DNA of 64,000 bases from Syncephalis plumigaleata (GCA_025201365.1 JAIXMF010000002.1:744001-808000), one strand, 5' to 3'; shown: positions 45,501 to 57,529, counted from the stretch's first letter. Numbers and translations: made by a program. The notes: generated from the sequence alone by a model not told the origin.

Positions 45501-45878
45501 TGCAGGTAAAGGCGATGAAGAGCGATTAGATGTTGTTGCATTAATAGTTGACTGATATTTGTTATAGCCATTACTACTATTATTATTACTACTACTGTTG
45601 TTGTTGTTATTTCCTATTTGCTCCCATAGATTCCGCATTGATGCTACTGATGGTCGTGGTGCACTAGATGTCTCGTCATCTTGTAACGGATCAAGTTCAT
45701 TGAGTTTATGCGATGCTTTTAGCAGTGTGGGACTAGCCAAGTCCAATAAATCGCCGCCACTCCGAGTAGAATTGGCATTGACTCGGGTAGACGAGGCTGC
45801 TTTTACGCTATTGTCCATAGAAGTTCCATTGCTCTTGGTGGGTCCACTTTGCCAGATGAGATCGTTAAGGTCGTCCAT
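42570..45878 (-). CDS. SWA2: Swa2-type auxilin (clathrin uncoating J-protein)
   Basis: Five exons (45878-45343, 45284-45169, 45111-44797, 44748-43019, 42954-42570) give ~1030 residues; the junction between exons 2 and 3 does not resolve in frame and needs checking. The N-terminus has clathrin/adaptor motifs LLDLA, DPFGDLLGL and NPLGI. A UBA domain is at HDIAQIVEMGFTTEQARTAL. A three-TPR region follows (ELRQQGNERFKAGHYMDAEK, RNILLYNNRAMTRLKNANYQ, LCKGLLRRATAYQTLELYDE). A charged helix REHIEKSTAVAEMRRKEMQ leads to the J domain with HPD in RAIARLHPDKVAKD. This order (clathrin binding, UBA, TPR, J) is that of yeast Swa2. It recruits Hsc70 to strip clathrin from vesicles. The gene is convergent with GUA1 across a ~210-bp gap. 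Confidence 0.9.
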
Positions 45879-47517
45879 CTTGTGAAATTGCCCTAACTGC
45901 AACTATTGGTACAATACGCGTTTAACTAGGGACTGAAACGGTTACGTTAACCGTGATGGAGTATAGGTGAGACTGGAAGTAAGTGCGGTAATAGTAGTAG
46001 CGGTAGTAGTAGCGGTAACAGAGGTGACAGAAATGAAACAAAGACGCCGCCCGGGCGCTAACAGTGCAGAAAAGTTCTGACTGGAATACGTAGGCGAAGC
46101 GATAAGGATAAAACACGAATAACACCGAGACCTAAATGAATAAAGATGAGAGCAATAGTGTGTTGTATATATGAATGAGCGAGTGAGTGAATGAGTGAGA
46201 GAGTAATATTGGAAAAAGGATGGTGATCATCTTGCTACCAGATAGTCACCAAGGAGAAATCATTGTGCTATTTTGTTATTATTATTATCCCGAGTTAGAA
46301 AAAGACATATCGGAAGTTTAATAATGTGGACAAATAAAACCATTTTACCAATTGTCAGCTAATTAATTCATTAGCATGCCTAAATATACGTATATTCTCC
46401 TTTAACATTTGTCCGTTTATCGCGCATAAACTATGCATGAATCGATAGCATGTACGCTCACCCTAATAGTTATGCCAATTCATTTACTCTGCTAGATTAA
46501 CTTATATCTCATTATTCTATAACGTAAGGCATAGTTTTATAATGTATCCGAATTGTAGCACATTGACACACACACACACGCGCATATAACAATTCAAAGT
46601 CCAATAAGCCGGTTATACCAGCGATATAACCCGTTAAAATGCAGCCTTTTCTTAGTAATACCGACGATAAATGTTGCACCTCTAGAATGAACGCGTTTAA
46701 AATTATAATCAAATATTGTCTCCTCGTTGCCGCATTCGAAACTTAACGTGGAAACTGCCGTAGTGTAGCAAAAGGCGAAAGCCCATCACGGTGCATACCC
46801 ATGAATATATTGGGATGGAACAGGCCACGGAACAGCTATCACGTTGCCGGCAGTGACTTCATACTGGAGACAAGGTTTGAATTTTTTGACATGTACATGA
46901 CAAAACGTATTGGTGCACGAGTTTCATTATATTCCAGTTGGCCACCCGCGTTGACCTATTTCTCAATCAATTTCAAGCGGTGTAACATATACTCCTAACT
47001 GCAATTTCAACTAGCTAAAGGATGCATCACACGTGCTAATCATAGCTTCTATAACATTGTTTTATGTAAAGATGGGGCTGAAATCTGTAGCCGACCACTA
47101 TATAAACAAGAGCAATTTTTTACATCCTATTGCATACTACATCAACTGGTTTCTCTTTCTCGTGGATTATTCCTTCCTTCTTTTAGCAATCTGCAACGAT
47201 ATCTCACAAAATCCGTTTCGGTAAAGGCTGGTCCTTTCAAAATTCCTTTGCGCTGTCCTTTATATAACACTGTCGACATCCTGCTCCACACTTACCCCCT
47301 CCCCTATTTCTGCTACTACTTCCTCTACTACTATTCCTACTATTGCTACTACTATCCATACGATTGATTGCATTTGCTACGCCTCGTTCATTCACCACTC
47401 CTATCCCCGGCAATCACGATCTTGACCCATTAAAAGGGTAGCAACGCAACAGAAAGTTGTGTCCTACTCTTTAAACATTTTATTCTATAGATCAATTTAT
47501 TGTCATAACGTTAAATT
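45879..47517. other. Intergenic, with TATA box for the next gene
   Basis: About 1.6 kb. A 66-residue open frame at 46801-46998 has no recognisable motif. A CA run is at ~46566-46580. TATATAA at 47261-47267 lies 257 bp before the next ATG and is followed by a CT-rich leader. No gene seen otherwise. Confidence 0.45.
47261..47267 (+). promoter_or_regulatory. TATA box of glycine/proline-rich secreted gene
   Basis: TATATAA followed by a pyrimidine-rich leader (tactacttcctctactac) before the ATG at 47518. Confidence 0.4.
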
Positions 47518-49346
47518 ATGCGTGTCACCAACGCTGTTCTTTGTGCCACCTTGTTGTTGGCGGTATCTTCGACGACCACCATCACATCGGTCGAAGCTGC
47601 TCCATTAAAATTCTCATCAGTAAGTAGTGGAATCAATACTCAGCCTCGATACATATATATAAATTAACTCAATTTGTTTAGTTTGGCATTAAAGTGCCAA
47701 GTATGCCTTCATTAGGTTCCCTTAAACCTAATATTCCATTCGTAAGTAATGAGATGAATATTCAACTCTAATATACTGACTAAATTTGTATAGCTTGGCG
47801 GCAAATCACCAAGTATGCCTTCATCGGGTAACTCCTTTACATCTAAGATTCCATTCGTAAGTAATGAAATTAGCGCTTAATTTGAAGACACTCACAAAAT
47901 TGGTTTGTTTAGTTTGGCAAGAAACCCCCACCTGCTCCAGGAGCAACGGTTCCTGGATCAGCGGCTCTTCCTAAGGCGCAACCACCACCAACGGTTCCAG
48001 GAGCAACGGTTCCAGGAGCAACGGTTCCAGGAGCAACGGTTCCTAATACGCCTGACCATTTAAGAGCATTAGATTCTACGCCTGGTAGCACACCACCCGT
48101 AACAACAACTCCTTCCACTAATTTGCCACAAACCAACACAGCAGCACCGGTCAATAATCCTGCACCGCCAGCTCCTGATTCGACTGCCCAGATGATGCAA
48201 TTTATGCAACAAAATGCCCAATCAGGAAATAGAATGGAGGCTCTCACTTTAGGTGCAACTGTTAGCACTGGCCTGGTCTCAGCAGGTGCTAACATAGCTG
48301 CGTCTAATAATGCAGTTGCTGCGCAAACTAAGCAAGCGGAAATCCAAGCAGCTGCGCAAGATAGGGCAACGCAAGCCCAAACGGAAATAGCAAGGACTCA
48401 AACGCAAGCTCAAGCGGATATGGTAAAAGCTCAATCGCAAGGCCAAATAGATATGTTAAACGCCCAAGCAAATGCCCAAACGAAGATGATGACGTTACAG
48501 CAGCAACAGCAGCAACAGCAACAAGCTTCCCTTGGCTTCCCACCGGGCCAAGGCTCGTTTGGAGGCACACCTTCCTCTAATAATCCATTAGGAACCTCCT
48601 CGACCTCCACCTTCCCACAAGATCCATTAACAGATTCAACTCTCCCACAAGATCCATTTGGCACTACATCTCCAAGTTCCTCCCTAAAGGACCCATTAGC
48701 TAGTTCAACGTCAGGTGCTGGTACTACTGGTACTGGCACTGGCACTGGAGTCCCTGGTGCTGGCGGTGCTGGTGCTCTTCCTGGCGGTGCTGGTACTGGA
48801 GCCACTGGAGTCCCTGGCACTGGCGCTACATCTCCAAGTGCCTCCCTAAAGGACCCATTAGCTAGTCCAACGTCAGGTGCTGGTACTACTGGTACTGGCA
48901 CTGGAGTCCCTGGTGCTGGCGGTGCTGGTACTGGAGCCACTGGAGTCCCTGGCACTGGCGCTACATCTCCAAGTGCCTCCCTAACGGACTCATTAGCTAA
49001 TCCAACGCTAGGTGCTGGTACTACTGGCACTGGCACTGGCACTGGAGTCCCTGGTGCTGGCGGTGCTGGTGCTCTTCCTGGCAGTGCTGGTACTCTTCCT
49101 GGCGGTGCCGGTGCTCATCCTGGCAGTGCTGGTACTCTTCCTGGCGGTGCTGGTGCTCATCCTGGCAGTGCTGGTACTCTTCCTGGCGGTGCCGGTGCTC
49201 ATCCTGGCGGTGCTGGTGCTCATCCTGGCAGTGCTGGTACTCTTCCTGGCGGTGCCGGTACTCTTCCTGGCGGTGCCGGTGCTCTTCCTGGCGGTGCTCT
49301 TCCTGGCGGTGCTCTTCCTCCTAGTACCAATCTAGCAAAGCTATAA
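47518..49346 (+). CDS. Secreted Gly/Pro/Ala-rich repeat protein
   Basis: Four exons (47518-47619, 47682-47741, 47794-47856, 47913-49346) give 552 residues. The signal peptide is MRVTNAVLCATLLLAVSSTT, cut near VEA-AP. Exons 2 and 3 are 20-21-codon copies of one unit (FGIKVPSMPSLG...IPF and LGGKSPSMPSSG...IPF), and exon 4 opens like them with FGKKPPPAPG. Then follow PGATV repeats, a Gln/Ala-rich helical stretch at ~170-260 that may form a coiled coil (QTKQAEIQAAAQDRATQAQT), a polyQ run, and a long GAGALPGG/GAGTLPGG block to the end. It looks like an extracellular or wall-associated structural protein. Cysteine is nearly absent after the signal peptide. No family recognised. Confidence 0.7.
47682..47912 (+). 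repeat. Duplicated mini-exon plus intron units
   Basis: Two phase-0 exons of 60 and 63 bp share FGxK/LGGK, PSMPS and IPF ends and are followed by introns that both start gtaagtaatgaaat/gagat-like. The start of exon 4 repeats the same opening. The exon-intron unit has been tandemly duplicated, lengthening the protein without a frame change. Confidence 0.7.
48700..49320 (+). repeat. Coding minisatellite (GAGALPGG type)
   Basis: A first zone (~48700-49060) has three ~170-bp units encoding SxxLKDPLAS, GAGTTGTGTG and PGAGGAG. A second zone (~49060-49320) is built of 18- and 36-bp units encoding GAGTLPG, GAGAHPG and GAGALPG. Copy number is likely to vary between strains. Confidence 0.8.
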
Positions 49347-49829
49347 GTGAAATGACAGTTACTTTATAAGCCCATATACACCTACTCAGTATTTACGCTA
49401 TTATCCTTAACGACATTTGAGTGATATCAAATAAATTGAATTTAAAGATACTCTCTTTTTATTATTTAGCTCATATTATATTCTACACTAGTCATTTAAC
49501 GCAAAAACACGCATACACACAAACAATTATTTAATCAATTCTAGAATTTCTAATAGCAAAACTGGATGCTATAATAAGATATCGTAGAATCAAGTGAACC
49601 GCTTATTACACGTCAAATTGAGCGTATGGTACATTCCGCTCGAGTTGGGGCAGCCTGAAATGGAAATGCCAATGACGTTTATTACCTTATTGGGCGTTTG
49701 TAGAGTGTAAGACGGATGTTAAATTAATCATTTAAACGGAACTTATCATGACAATTATTCAAGCTCCTTATAGATATACATGTCTCCGTGTATACACGTG
49801 GCCATTCTGAAGTTAGCGATAAGAACAAG

Positions 49830-49836
49830 TATAAAT
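49830..49836 (+). promoter_or_regulatory. TATA box of secreted protein gene at 50.0 kb
   Basis: TATAAAT 184 bp before the ATG at 50014, followed by a pyrimidine-rich leader. Confidence 0.45.
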
Positions 49837-50013
49837 GGGGGTGATATACCGCAATTGCTACCCATGATAAAGCAATACACGAACTTACTTCCGCTCCTTC
49901 ATTCTACACGAAACCACACTACGTCTTTTGATTCTTTCTTTCCTTTATCATTCGACGCAGACTATTCATATCAACACTTTCTCCCTATCACTACGACAAA
50001 CATCCTACAAACC

Positions 50014-51335
50014 ATGACGAAACTATTTAGCTGTGCTATCATTATCACTTGCGCATCGTTGATGCTCAATCATGCCATGGAAGCGCATGCCATAGATCAA
50101 AGGATCAACAGTGTGTACAACTTGTGATCCTCGATGCCTACACTTTATACTAATCAACCTTGTAATATAGATATCTTCTCGCGTAAGGATCCAGCTGCGA
50201 AATATCTAGCGAAGAATAGCGAAGCGCATCAATTAACCAATATAGAATGGCTGCCTCAGGAATACAATAGTGGCCTCTTCAGACTCCCTAAAACGAGGAC
50301 AGCCCATCTATTGCGGGATGGTAAACCGGCCACCTTAAAATGTGGAACCAAGCTTGACCATGAGATACAAGTTTCCCAAGTACGTCTGACCGAATGGCTG
50401 ACCGACTGACCAATTTATAGTATACCGTAGCTTACTAATACGTGATTAGGTGTTGCAAGCAACTGCTCCTACCTTTCGTAATACACGCGGCACGGATAAC
50501 ATTGTGTGGCCAGTGGATGCTTTCGACGCGAAATCTAGCAAGTTCGCTCAGTACAAGCTAGCATCTAAGCTTCATTCACGTATTATGGGGGAAACCAAAT
50601 GTATCGTTTACGAAAGATACTTGAACGCTTATCCCTTGGATCAAGTGCTCAACGGAAGGCCAATATCGAGTGTTGCAGAGGTTCTTTTAACCGTACTCAT
50701 ACACACGCTAAAAGGTAATTCATTGAGAAAGATGAATAGAAGCTAAATAGTCCACTCGTCAAGTACATACACATATACGTACATATACTAATCGTGAATA
50801 TTTAGGAATCAACTATCTATACAAAGTCAATGTTGCACCAGTTCAATTGAAATCCTCAGGTATGATTTCACACTACAGTTTAATGGCAATGCACTACTAA
50901 CGATACTGTTGTTATTCATTAGATATTATGCTTATATTCGATAAAGCGGACAGGAGGCTCGAGGGGGCGAGGATTAGCAACTATGAGGGTGCCTCTTTAT
51001 TGACACCAAATCCGGAACAGCCCATAAATGAAAAGCAATTTGTGACTGTACGTGACCAGAGTCCAGAAGCGCAAATTCAATGCAAGAAAACCAATGAGGC
51101 ACTCGCTGCTATAATACGCAGATCCATTATTGGTTATGGCGATAATGCGAAAAACAACGTGGATACCATCTTGGATGGACGACTAAAGTATGGAAATGTA
51201 CCAGCGGAATATGCTTCCGCGGTCAAGGAGAGATGCAAGCTTTTATTGGGAATAGCAACTGAACTATCCGATACTTCTGCTCGGACTTGCTATGTTCCTC
51301 GCAAGATCTTACAAAGATTCGAAGTCGTAAACTAG
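50014..51335 (+). CDS. Secreted protein of unknown family (345 aa)
   Basis: Five exons (50014-50110, 50171-50379, 50450-50714, 50806-50859, 50923-51335) join in frame. The start MTKLFSCAIIITCASLMLNH with AMEAHA is a signal peptide. The mature part is globular in composition, not repetitive. It includes SRKDPAAKYLAKNSEAHQLT, LLRDGKPATLKCGTKLDHEI, a helix EVLLTVLIHTL, and GINYLYKVNVAPVQL. Mature cysteines are few and scattered (LKCG, TKCIV, IQCKK, ERCKLL, RTCYV). The neighbour at 47.5 kb is also secreted and TATA-driven. I recognise no domain. Confidence 0.65.
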
Positions 51336-51701
51336 CATGCTTCCTATTACAAATAAAGAGAAGGATAAACATCCTTGAGTAACCACTTTTACAATGTTCT
51401 TCTGATTCACTCATTACAAATATTGATTGAAATGTATGCATTCTTCGTTAATACTAGTGCTTATATCACTAGCAAAGATGTGATATAGTATGAATATAAA
51501 GTATACTTGACGGTAAAGCAATGTGTTTATGCTTGTATTTGTACTTGTGCTATACCTGCATTGAATAATAGTAATAATAATACGTCAAACCAGTATCAAT
51601 GATCATCCATATCAAATGCAACTAGTAGTAGCAATTGCCATATTATAATCAGCACTTCGTGAATAACAAACATATTTATAGATTGATTATTACTACTACT
51701 A
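51336..51701. other. Convergent spacer before Argonaute
   Basis: About 365 bp between the 3' ends of the secreted gene and the Argonaute gene. A+T-rich; no gene seen. Confidence 0.4.
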
Positions 51702-54356
51702 CTACATGTAGAACATGCAATTACGCAATTTCTCGTGCAATCGACGGTAACTTGGCGCGGTAGAATCCGACGTATGACTGGTGACATCGCCAAAGTTGTC
51801 GCCGGTAGCATGGAAACGAGCACGAGCTGCCAAGATATCCGCGTAATAAATGGGTGGCACTACGCTGACAGATCGAGTGCAACGCGCGTATAAATAGCAC
51901 ATGCGATAGGTGAGCTCTTGCAATGCGTCCGGCGTGAATCGATTCTCATCGTAAATCACTTGATAATGTGATGGACGTGACGTGCCTTGAATGCCCGAAT
52001 GAGACATTAGGTAAAAGTCGAACTCGTAGGGATGCGTGATATCCGAATCGACGACTGTGCCGGGCACGCAATTACCCGACCTATCGGCCATCTCACGCCT
52101 AGTTGGGAAAAAGCGAGTATGATGTCGTTTCTGCACCGTGACATAAGTAAGCGTCGGGTTGTAGTGCGGCTCTAATTGTTTGCACGCTTGCTTAACGGCT
52201 TTAACCTCCATGTCGAGCACTTGTTGGAACTCGCCCTCCGACACACCATCACGGTAAAAGAGAATACGCGCCGGCTTATGTCCGGTATTTCGGAAGAACG
52301 CCTTCAGCAACTCGATAACCATCTCGGACAAGTCGCCGATAATCTCGGCGCGAGCCGTTTGAATACGAATAGACGAGCTGAACTGGGATAGACTAGCGTC
52401 GATAGAACCGACTAGGGCGGATATCGAGGGACGTGTAACATCGCCGGGCGCGGGATGAGAAACGTCAGCGCCAATGATGATGGTGGGCTTCTCACTAATA
52501 AATGGCAGTGCATCGCGTGCTAACGTGGAATTGATGCCGCCGAGTTTCGCGTTCATCTTCAAACAAACGTTCGCGCAATATTGTATATTCGGTCGATGCG
52601 TGTGTTTCGCGACAATACACTGCGTGGGGATACCGACGATTGTCTCGCAGACACGCTTGATTTCCGCGTATAACGGCACAGATGAATCCGGAACAATACA
52701 GACGATAATTTGCGGAGGTGCACGGAATCGTTTCTCGGCTTCCATGTGAGCAGCACGCATAATCTGCTCGACATTGGTTTGTCGATTCTGCTGTACGATC
52801 GGCGGCTGACTAGCGGTGATATTCATGCCGGTACGCTTACAAGTCGACACTAGCTCGCGGATAAAGCCCTCGGCCTGGCCACGTCCCACACGGTCGGCAA
52901 ACGATATGACCGACCAACTACCAAGGACGGCGCCCGTTGATACAAGCTTATCGCGCAAGTTCCACACGCCCGTGTTCGGTGTCACTATTGCCTCGCGACT
53001 CTTCGGGTTGTAATGAATGCGCGGCGTCTCCAATATACGAGCTTTAACATTCATCGGTTCCGTGTCCTTGATGGAAACGCCGAAAGCGCGAATATACTGA
53101 TTGTGATGATACTTTAACTCGCGGATACTATCGCGTACCATGTTCAATCGCTTGTCCGGACGATGAGTCGTGAACTTGATCATACCGTCCGTTTGTTCGG
53201 GCGATAGTTTACGCGAGCACCGTTGATTCTCGACGACATCGCACACTTCCATTGGGAAGTACATGCCTTTCTTTACTTCGATGCAAGGCAGTTCCGGATA
53301 TCGCAGACGCATCTGGTACTTTTCCCTAAAGTAGTTCACCACACTCTGCTGCTGATTGGTGTCACCCACGGTGAATGTCGTGCGTGAGGCATCGCCTTTG
53401 GTGAGGTGGTTCGCCTTATACTTGCGTTTGTCCGAACCACGATGCGTGACGTAAAAGGATAAACCCTTGACGTAGGATTCAACACGCGCAGCATCATTCG
53501 ATCGCAAACCACGACGTAACTGATCCGGATGTTGTAGGTTAAGGATACGACACACGATATTAATAAGCGGACCGTGCGCGTAGAATGCCGTCGAGCTAAT
53601 ATCCACGTTCACGATCATTTGTCTATAAGCGGGACGAACCGATTGGTACAAGCCTTGACGTGCCACTAGGCCACCAGGTAATGGTACCGAGCTCTGCTCA
53701 TCGATATAGTAGGATCGTCCGACCGTCGTGTAGCGGAATGCCGGTTGATGTCGTAGTAGAATATCGTACAGCATAATTGCAGAGTGAATATTCGGAGTGA
53801 TCTTGCATCGGCCCTCGATGAATTCAAATAATTCCCTCATGTTCACCTCCGCAGTACGACGAATGGTTAGCGTGAAAATACGCGGTTTACGTGTGGAACG
53901 ACCATCGGATTCGGGCAGGGTAATCTACAACGAGTATTTATATCAAATACATACTAATACTATTTCTATTGCCACTGCTACTACTACTACTACTAATAAT
54001 AATAACACGCTAATCTATCGGGTAAAATTTACCTCAGTACGGAAACCATCACCAAATGGCATATCTCTCGGTGCGTAGGCGATCTTCTTTCCATCGTATA
54101 CCATCAATAGACCACGCCATTGCGAACGATTCATATCTTCGAATTGTTGAAACACTTGTCTATTGGTGAATGGACTCGAGTCCGGTTCAATGGTTACGTC
54201 ATATTGAATAACGTTACTCTCAATCATCCTGGTTATCATGTAATTATTGGTGGTCACAGTAACAGGGCGACCGTTTCTACCGTAGCCAGGACGATGAACG
54301 AACGAGACCGGCTGATACGTAGCCACTTGTTGTTCTGCTTCCATCATACTAGCCAT
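51702..54356 (-). CDS. AGO: Argonaute (RNA-silencing slicer)
   Basis: Two exons (54356-54033, 53924-51702) give 848 residues. Order: N-terminal lobe (VSFVHRPGYGRNGRPVTVTT), linker 1/ArgoL1 (ALRYTTV-like FRYTTVGRSYYI, GLYQSVRPAYRQMIVNVDIS), PAZ (LSFYVTHRGSDKRKYKANHL, YFREKYQMRLRYPELPCIEV), MID (PPQIIVCIVPDSSVPLYAEI, GIPTQCIVAKH), and PIWI. PIWI catalytic residues are visible: Asp in IIIGADVSHPAPGD, Glu in IGDLSEMVIE, Asp in LFYRDGVSEGEF, and an Asp (YYADILAARAR) where animal AGO2 has His. A DEDD tetrad is also known in other fungal Argonautes such as QDE-2, so slicing is likely kept. The first ATG of the frame follows an AG, so a 5' leader intron or further N-terminal exon is possible. Confidence 0.93.
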
Positions 54357-55125
54357 GTTGGGAACAATAAAAGCAGCACCTAAGGCGTGGGTTAATAAAA
54401 CGGCCAAATAAGATGTCGAATAGTATTTGATAAAAGAGAGAAAAAGGAGTAATGAAGACAGAACAACCTAGTGAACTGGATAGAGTGGTAGTAGAGATGA
54501 GTAAATACCGATAGTAACTCAAAGTAAAAATAAAGGATTGCTAACAGTATTTATTAAACCAACAAAGAGAAGTAACCAGGCCTGTAAACGGTTAAAACAA
54601 TAATAACAATAACAACAACGATAACAACGATAACAATAGCACTAGAAAAAAGAAAGAGGTTGGGTGTACGCATAAAAAAAGGAGGAAAGAAACCTTTTTT
54701 CAGTTTTAATGCGTCTCCAACTCGCTTGAAAGTGAAGAGGTCAGATTCGTAATAAGCCATGACCATTTCATAAGCATAGAATATTTGCTCACTTTTTTTA
54801 CAACTTTATTAACATCCTACTAATGAATGGCTTACATAGGCAAATAGAAAATGAAAACATGCCCATTCTTGCTCTAATAGTAATGAATTATTATAGAATA
54901 TTAACAGTTAATCAATGTAAGCAGCACATTATAGATAACTAGATAGATAGATATACAATTTTAGATAGTTTATTAAACAGAACAACGTATAAGCAATAGT
55001 GCCGCGTATTATTCATTAAAATGTTCATGAATAATAGTCTCATCATTTCTCATCATTTACTCGGGTAGATCAATGGTTCAGGGGTGGTGGTAGCAACAAC
55101 AACAACAGTGCATGCTTATGAATGA
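54357..55125. other. Argonaute upstream region
   Basis: It holds the Argonaute promoter side and the 3' flank of the SPX-deacylase gene. An aataac run is at ~54596-54640 and a GATA run at ~54938-54952. No gene seen. Confidence 0.45.
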
Positions 55126-57529
55126 TTATAAGTGTCCATCATTTGACTCACCCGCAAACTCGCCTCCAATTACCCCGAGATGTATGATTCTGTTGCCACT
55201 CTGGCATACGGGATCGACATTCTTACCAACGATAATGCCATCCTCTGGTGAGTAATACGTGCATTCTAGGTGGCCGAATATCGAGTGTACAGTAGCGATG
55301 GGTTCACCCTTGCGTACCCATGTATTAACATCGTGTAGTACACTTAGAATGCCACCAGTACGAGCAAATATCCAGAACTACATTGTACATGCATACATAC
55401 ATAATAAATGGATAAATAAATAAGATTAAAGATACGTGTACATTAGACGGTCACACTTATTAGATACATGAATGAATGAATGAATGACCTACACTTCTGG
55501 AACAAATAACCGGTTCGAATTCAGGCATGTCTTTCTCGTGTGGAATCATTTTGAGATGTGACATAATGTTCGTCACGCCTAGGAGAGCGCTTTTTAAGTA
55601 TCGCTTCTGTAACTGGGATGGATCACCGATTTCAACTAGTGATCAAGGCATTATTGTTAAATAAATATGCTGTTATAGGATGATATGCTTTTCTCTACTC
55701 ACCCGTGATAGCGGCAATGTTACGTTCCATGGCTGCACCGCGTAATGATCCATCTGGACTTGTATTGTGTACAATAATCTAATACACACATATATATATG
55801 ATTTGATGAGTGATTGCTATTAAATGTTCACTGCTGTTTTGTACATACTTGTGGATTCTGTAGACGTGCCATGGCATGAGTACGCGGGTTATTCATGTCG
55901 GCACGCACGTATAACGAGTTCATTCGACCACGACTAGCCGTGTGGAGATCGAGTAAATGGTTGCATTTAACAATGATTCGCTCCATTAAATGATAGGCGT
56001 ATACTTGCGCTACCGTTCCATTACTCTTGCTGTCATCGCATGTGTTTTATACAGGTAAATAGGTGCGCGTACTACATCATGTTCATTAACAGGGACTTAC
56101 CCTGGCATTAGTCGATTCAAGTCGGAACCATCGGTGTAGCCACGTTGCCCACGTACATAGCCGGGTGCATTGGCCACTGGTACTGCCAGTACCGTACCAT
56201 GCAATTGTGTGCAGTCCAGTTCCGAGAATAGTTTATGAATAAGTGGGATGCCATTAAGTTCATTGCCATGTAGAGCGGCAGTAATACCAAGAACTGGACC
56301 CGATTTTGTCCCCTATACAAGGTGAGCATGCATGTGTGTGTGTGTGTGTGTGTTCAAGCGGTGAGCTACGTAGATAGTCTATGCTAATGTGGATGCCCTT
56401 ACCTTAGCCACAATGACTGGCACTTTAATCGGTTCACCAAGACCATTCTGCGCTAGTACCACCCATTGACGGGTTATCTGTCCATGTGGCATGGTATCTA
56501 ATTCGAGATCTTCCACAATAGAATATGCGCCTCTAATACTGAACGAGATCCCGTATCATCTATCACTGCACCAAGGATTGAATCGCGCCTTTTTAACGGA
56601 TCTTTTACTTGTTCGTCTACCGGTTGTGGTACCGGTGGCACTTGTTGTCGCCACACCTATAATAAACGATTAGTCGATTTGCAGGAGATGTCTACATGAC
56701 AACACGATGCATTAGTTGCTAGCGAGCCATTCGCTTACCTGACGAGCACGAACGAGTAGGTGTTCATTCTTATGAGCACGCGCAAATGGCGTGTTCTTAA
56801 TCAATGGCCAGACACGATTTGTCAAATTGCTTGCTCCAAAGTTCTTGTCGTATTTCTTTAATATCTTTTGAAATCCTGTTACATTCGTGTGAACGTAATC
56901 TAATTCGAATAGAGCATTCATTAGGATATTATTGATGAGGATACGCATTCTATCCAAATACTTACCGGCAATATACTCGAGTGATTGTAGTAACTTGGTA
57001 AACTCTTGCTTCCTATAATGAATTCATTGCATTAGTCAAGATAAATGCAATCGTTGAAGCACGTATGGTCATCATAGCCACTTACCAGGCATCATTTTCA
57101 CCGAGTGCCATGTCCTTCTCACACTACTTATTGTTAGCTGATCATTCTTCTTATATCACGCGGTGCAATTTGCAATGTACATGTGTATACGCATACCTGC
57201 GAGTCCAATTCCTCCAGTTTAACGGCACATTCTCTCTCCTGCTTTACGTAACGATCGTTGACTTTGTCCACCTCCGTGAGAACCATCTGTTCAAACTGAT
57301 CCGCCATAATGTTCATATCCTCCTCGGATAGCACTTCATCTAACGATAGAGAACGAGCAAGTTAGACTACAAATGACCATGTCGTCTTTTCTTTTTTTCT
57401 GCTTAATAGTGACAAACCATTGCAACGTGCTCGATTCGCGGCAATCTGCTTCTTTAAGCTTTTATAATCGATATAATCAACGCTCCAGGCTGGTATGGCC
57501 CGGAGTGCCAACTGCTTAGCGAACTTCAT
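55126..57529 (-). CDS. SPX domain fused to AstE/AspA-type zinc deacylase
   Basis: Ten exons: 57529-57418, 57339-57197, 57123-57086, 57012-56739, 56656-56403, 56312-56101, 56029-55849, 55778-55703, 55635-55493, 55377-55126 (~561 aa). The start MKFAKQLALRAIPAWSVDYI with DYKSLKKQI is the SPX N-terminus, and GFQKILKKYDKNFG is its last conserved helix; SPX binds inositol pyrophosphates. A linker (ILGAVIDD...YSIVEDLELDTMPHGQI) leads to a succinylglutamate desuccinylase/aspartoacylase domain. The zinc ligands are His and Glu in ALHGNELNG and His in DLLDLHTAS; the substrate motif is GSDLNRLMPG; the catalytic Glu is in ITVEIGDP. The C-terminal beta domain is WVRKGEPIATVHSIFG. One base appears missing in a G run near 56550, where the linker changes frame. 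Exon phases agree across all other junctions, so both domains belong to one gene. Confidence 0.8.

Noticed and set aside
46801-46998. 66-residue plus-strand frame
   Set aside because: No motif or start context; adjacent frames are just as open.
48328-49223. Minus-strand frames opposite the Gly-rich gene
   Set aside because: Mirror images of the coding minisatellite on the other strand.
55500-55520. ggttcgaattc as a tRNA box B
   Set aside because: It lies in the coding exon of the SPX-deacylase gene and has no partner box A or tRNA fold.
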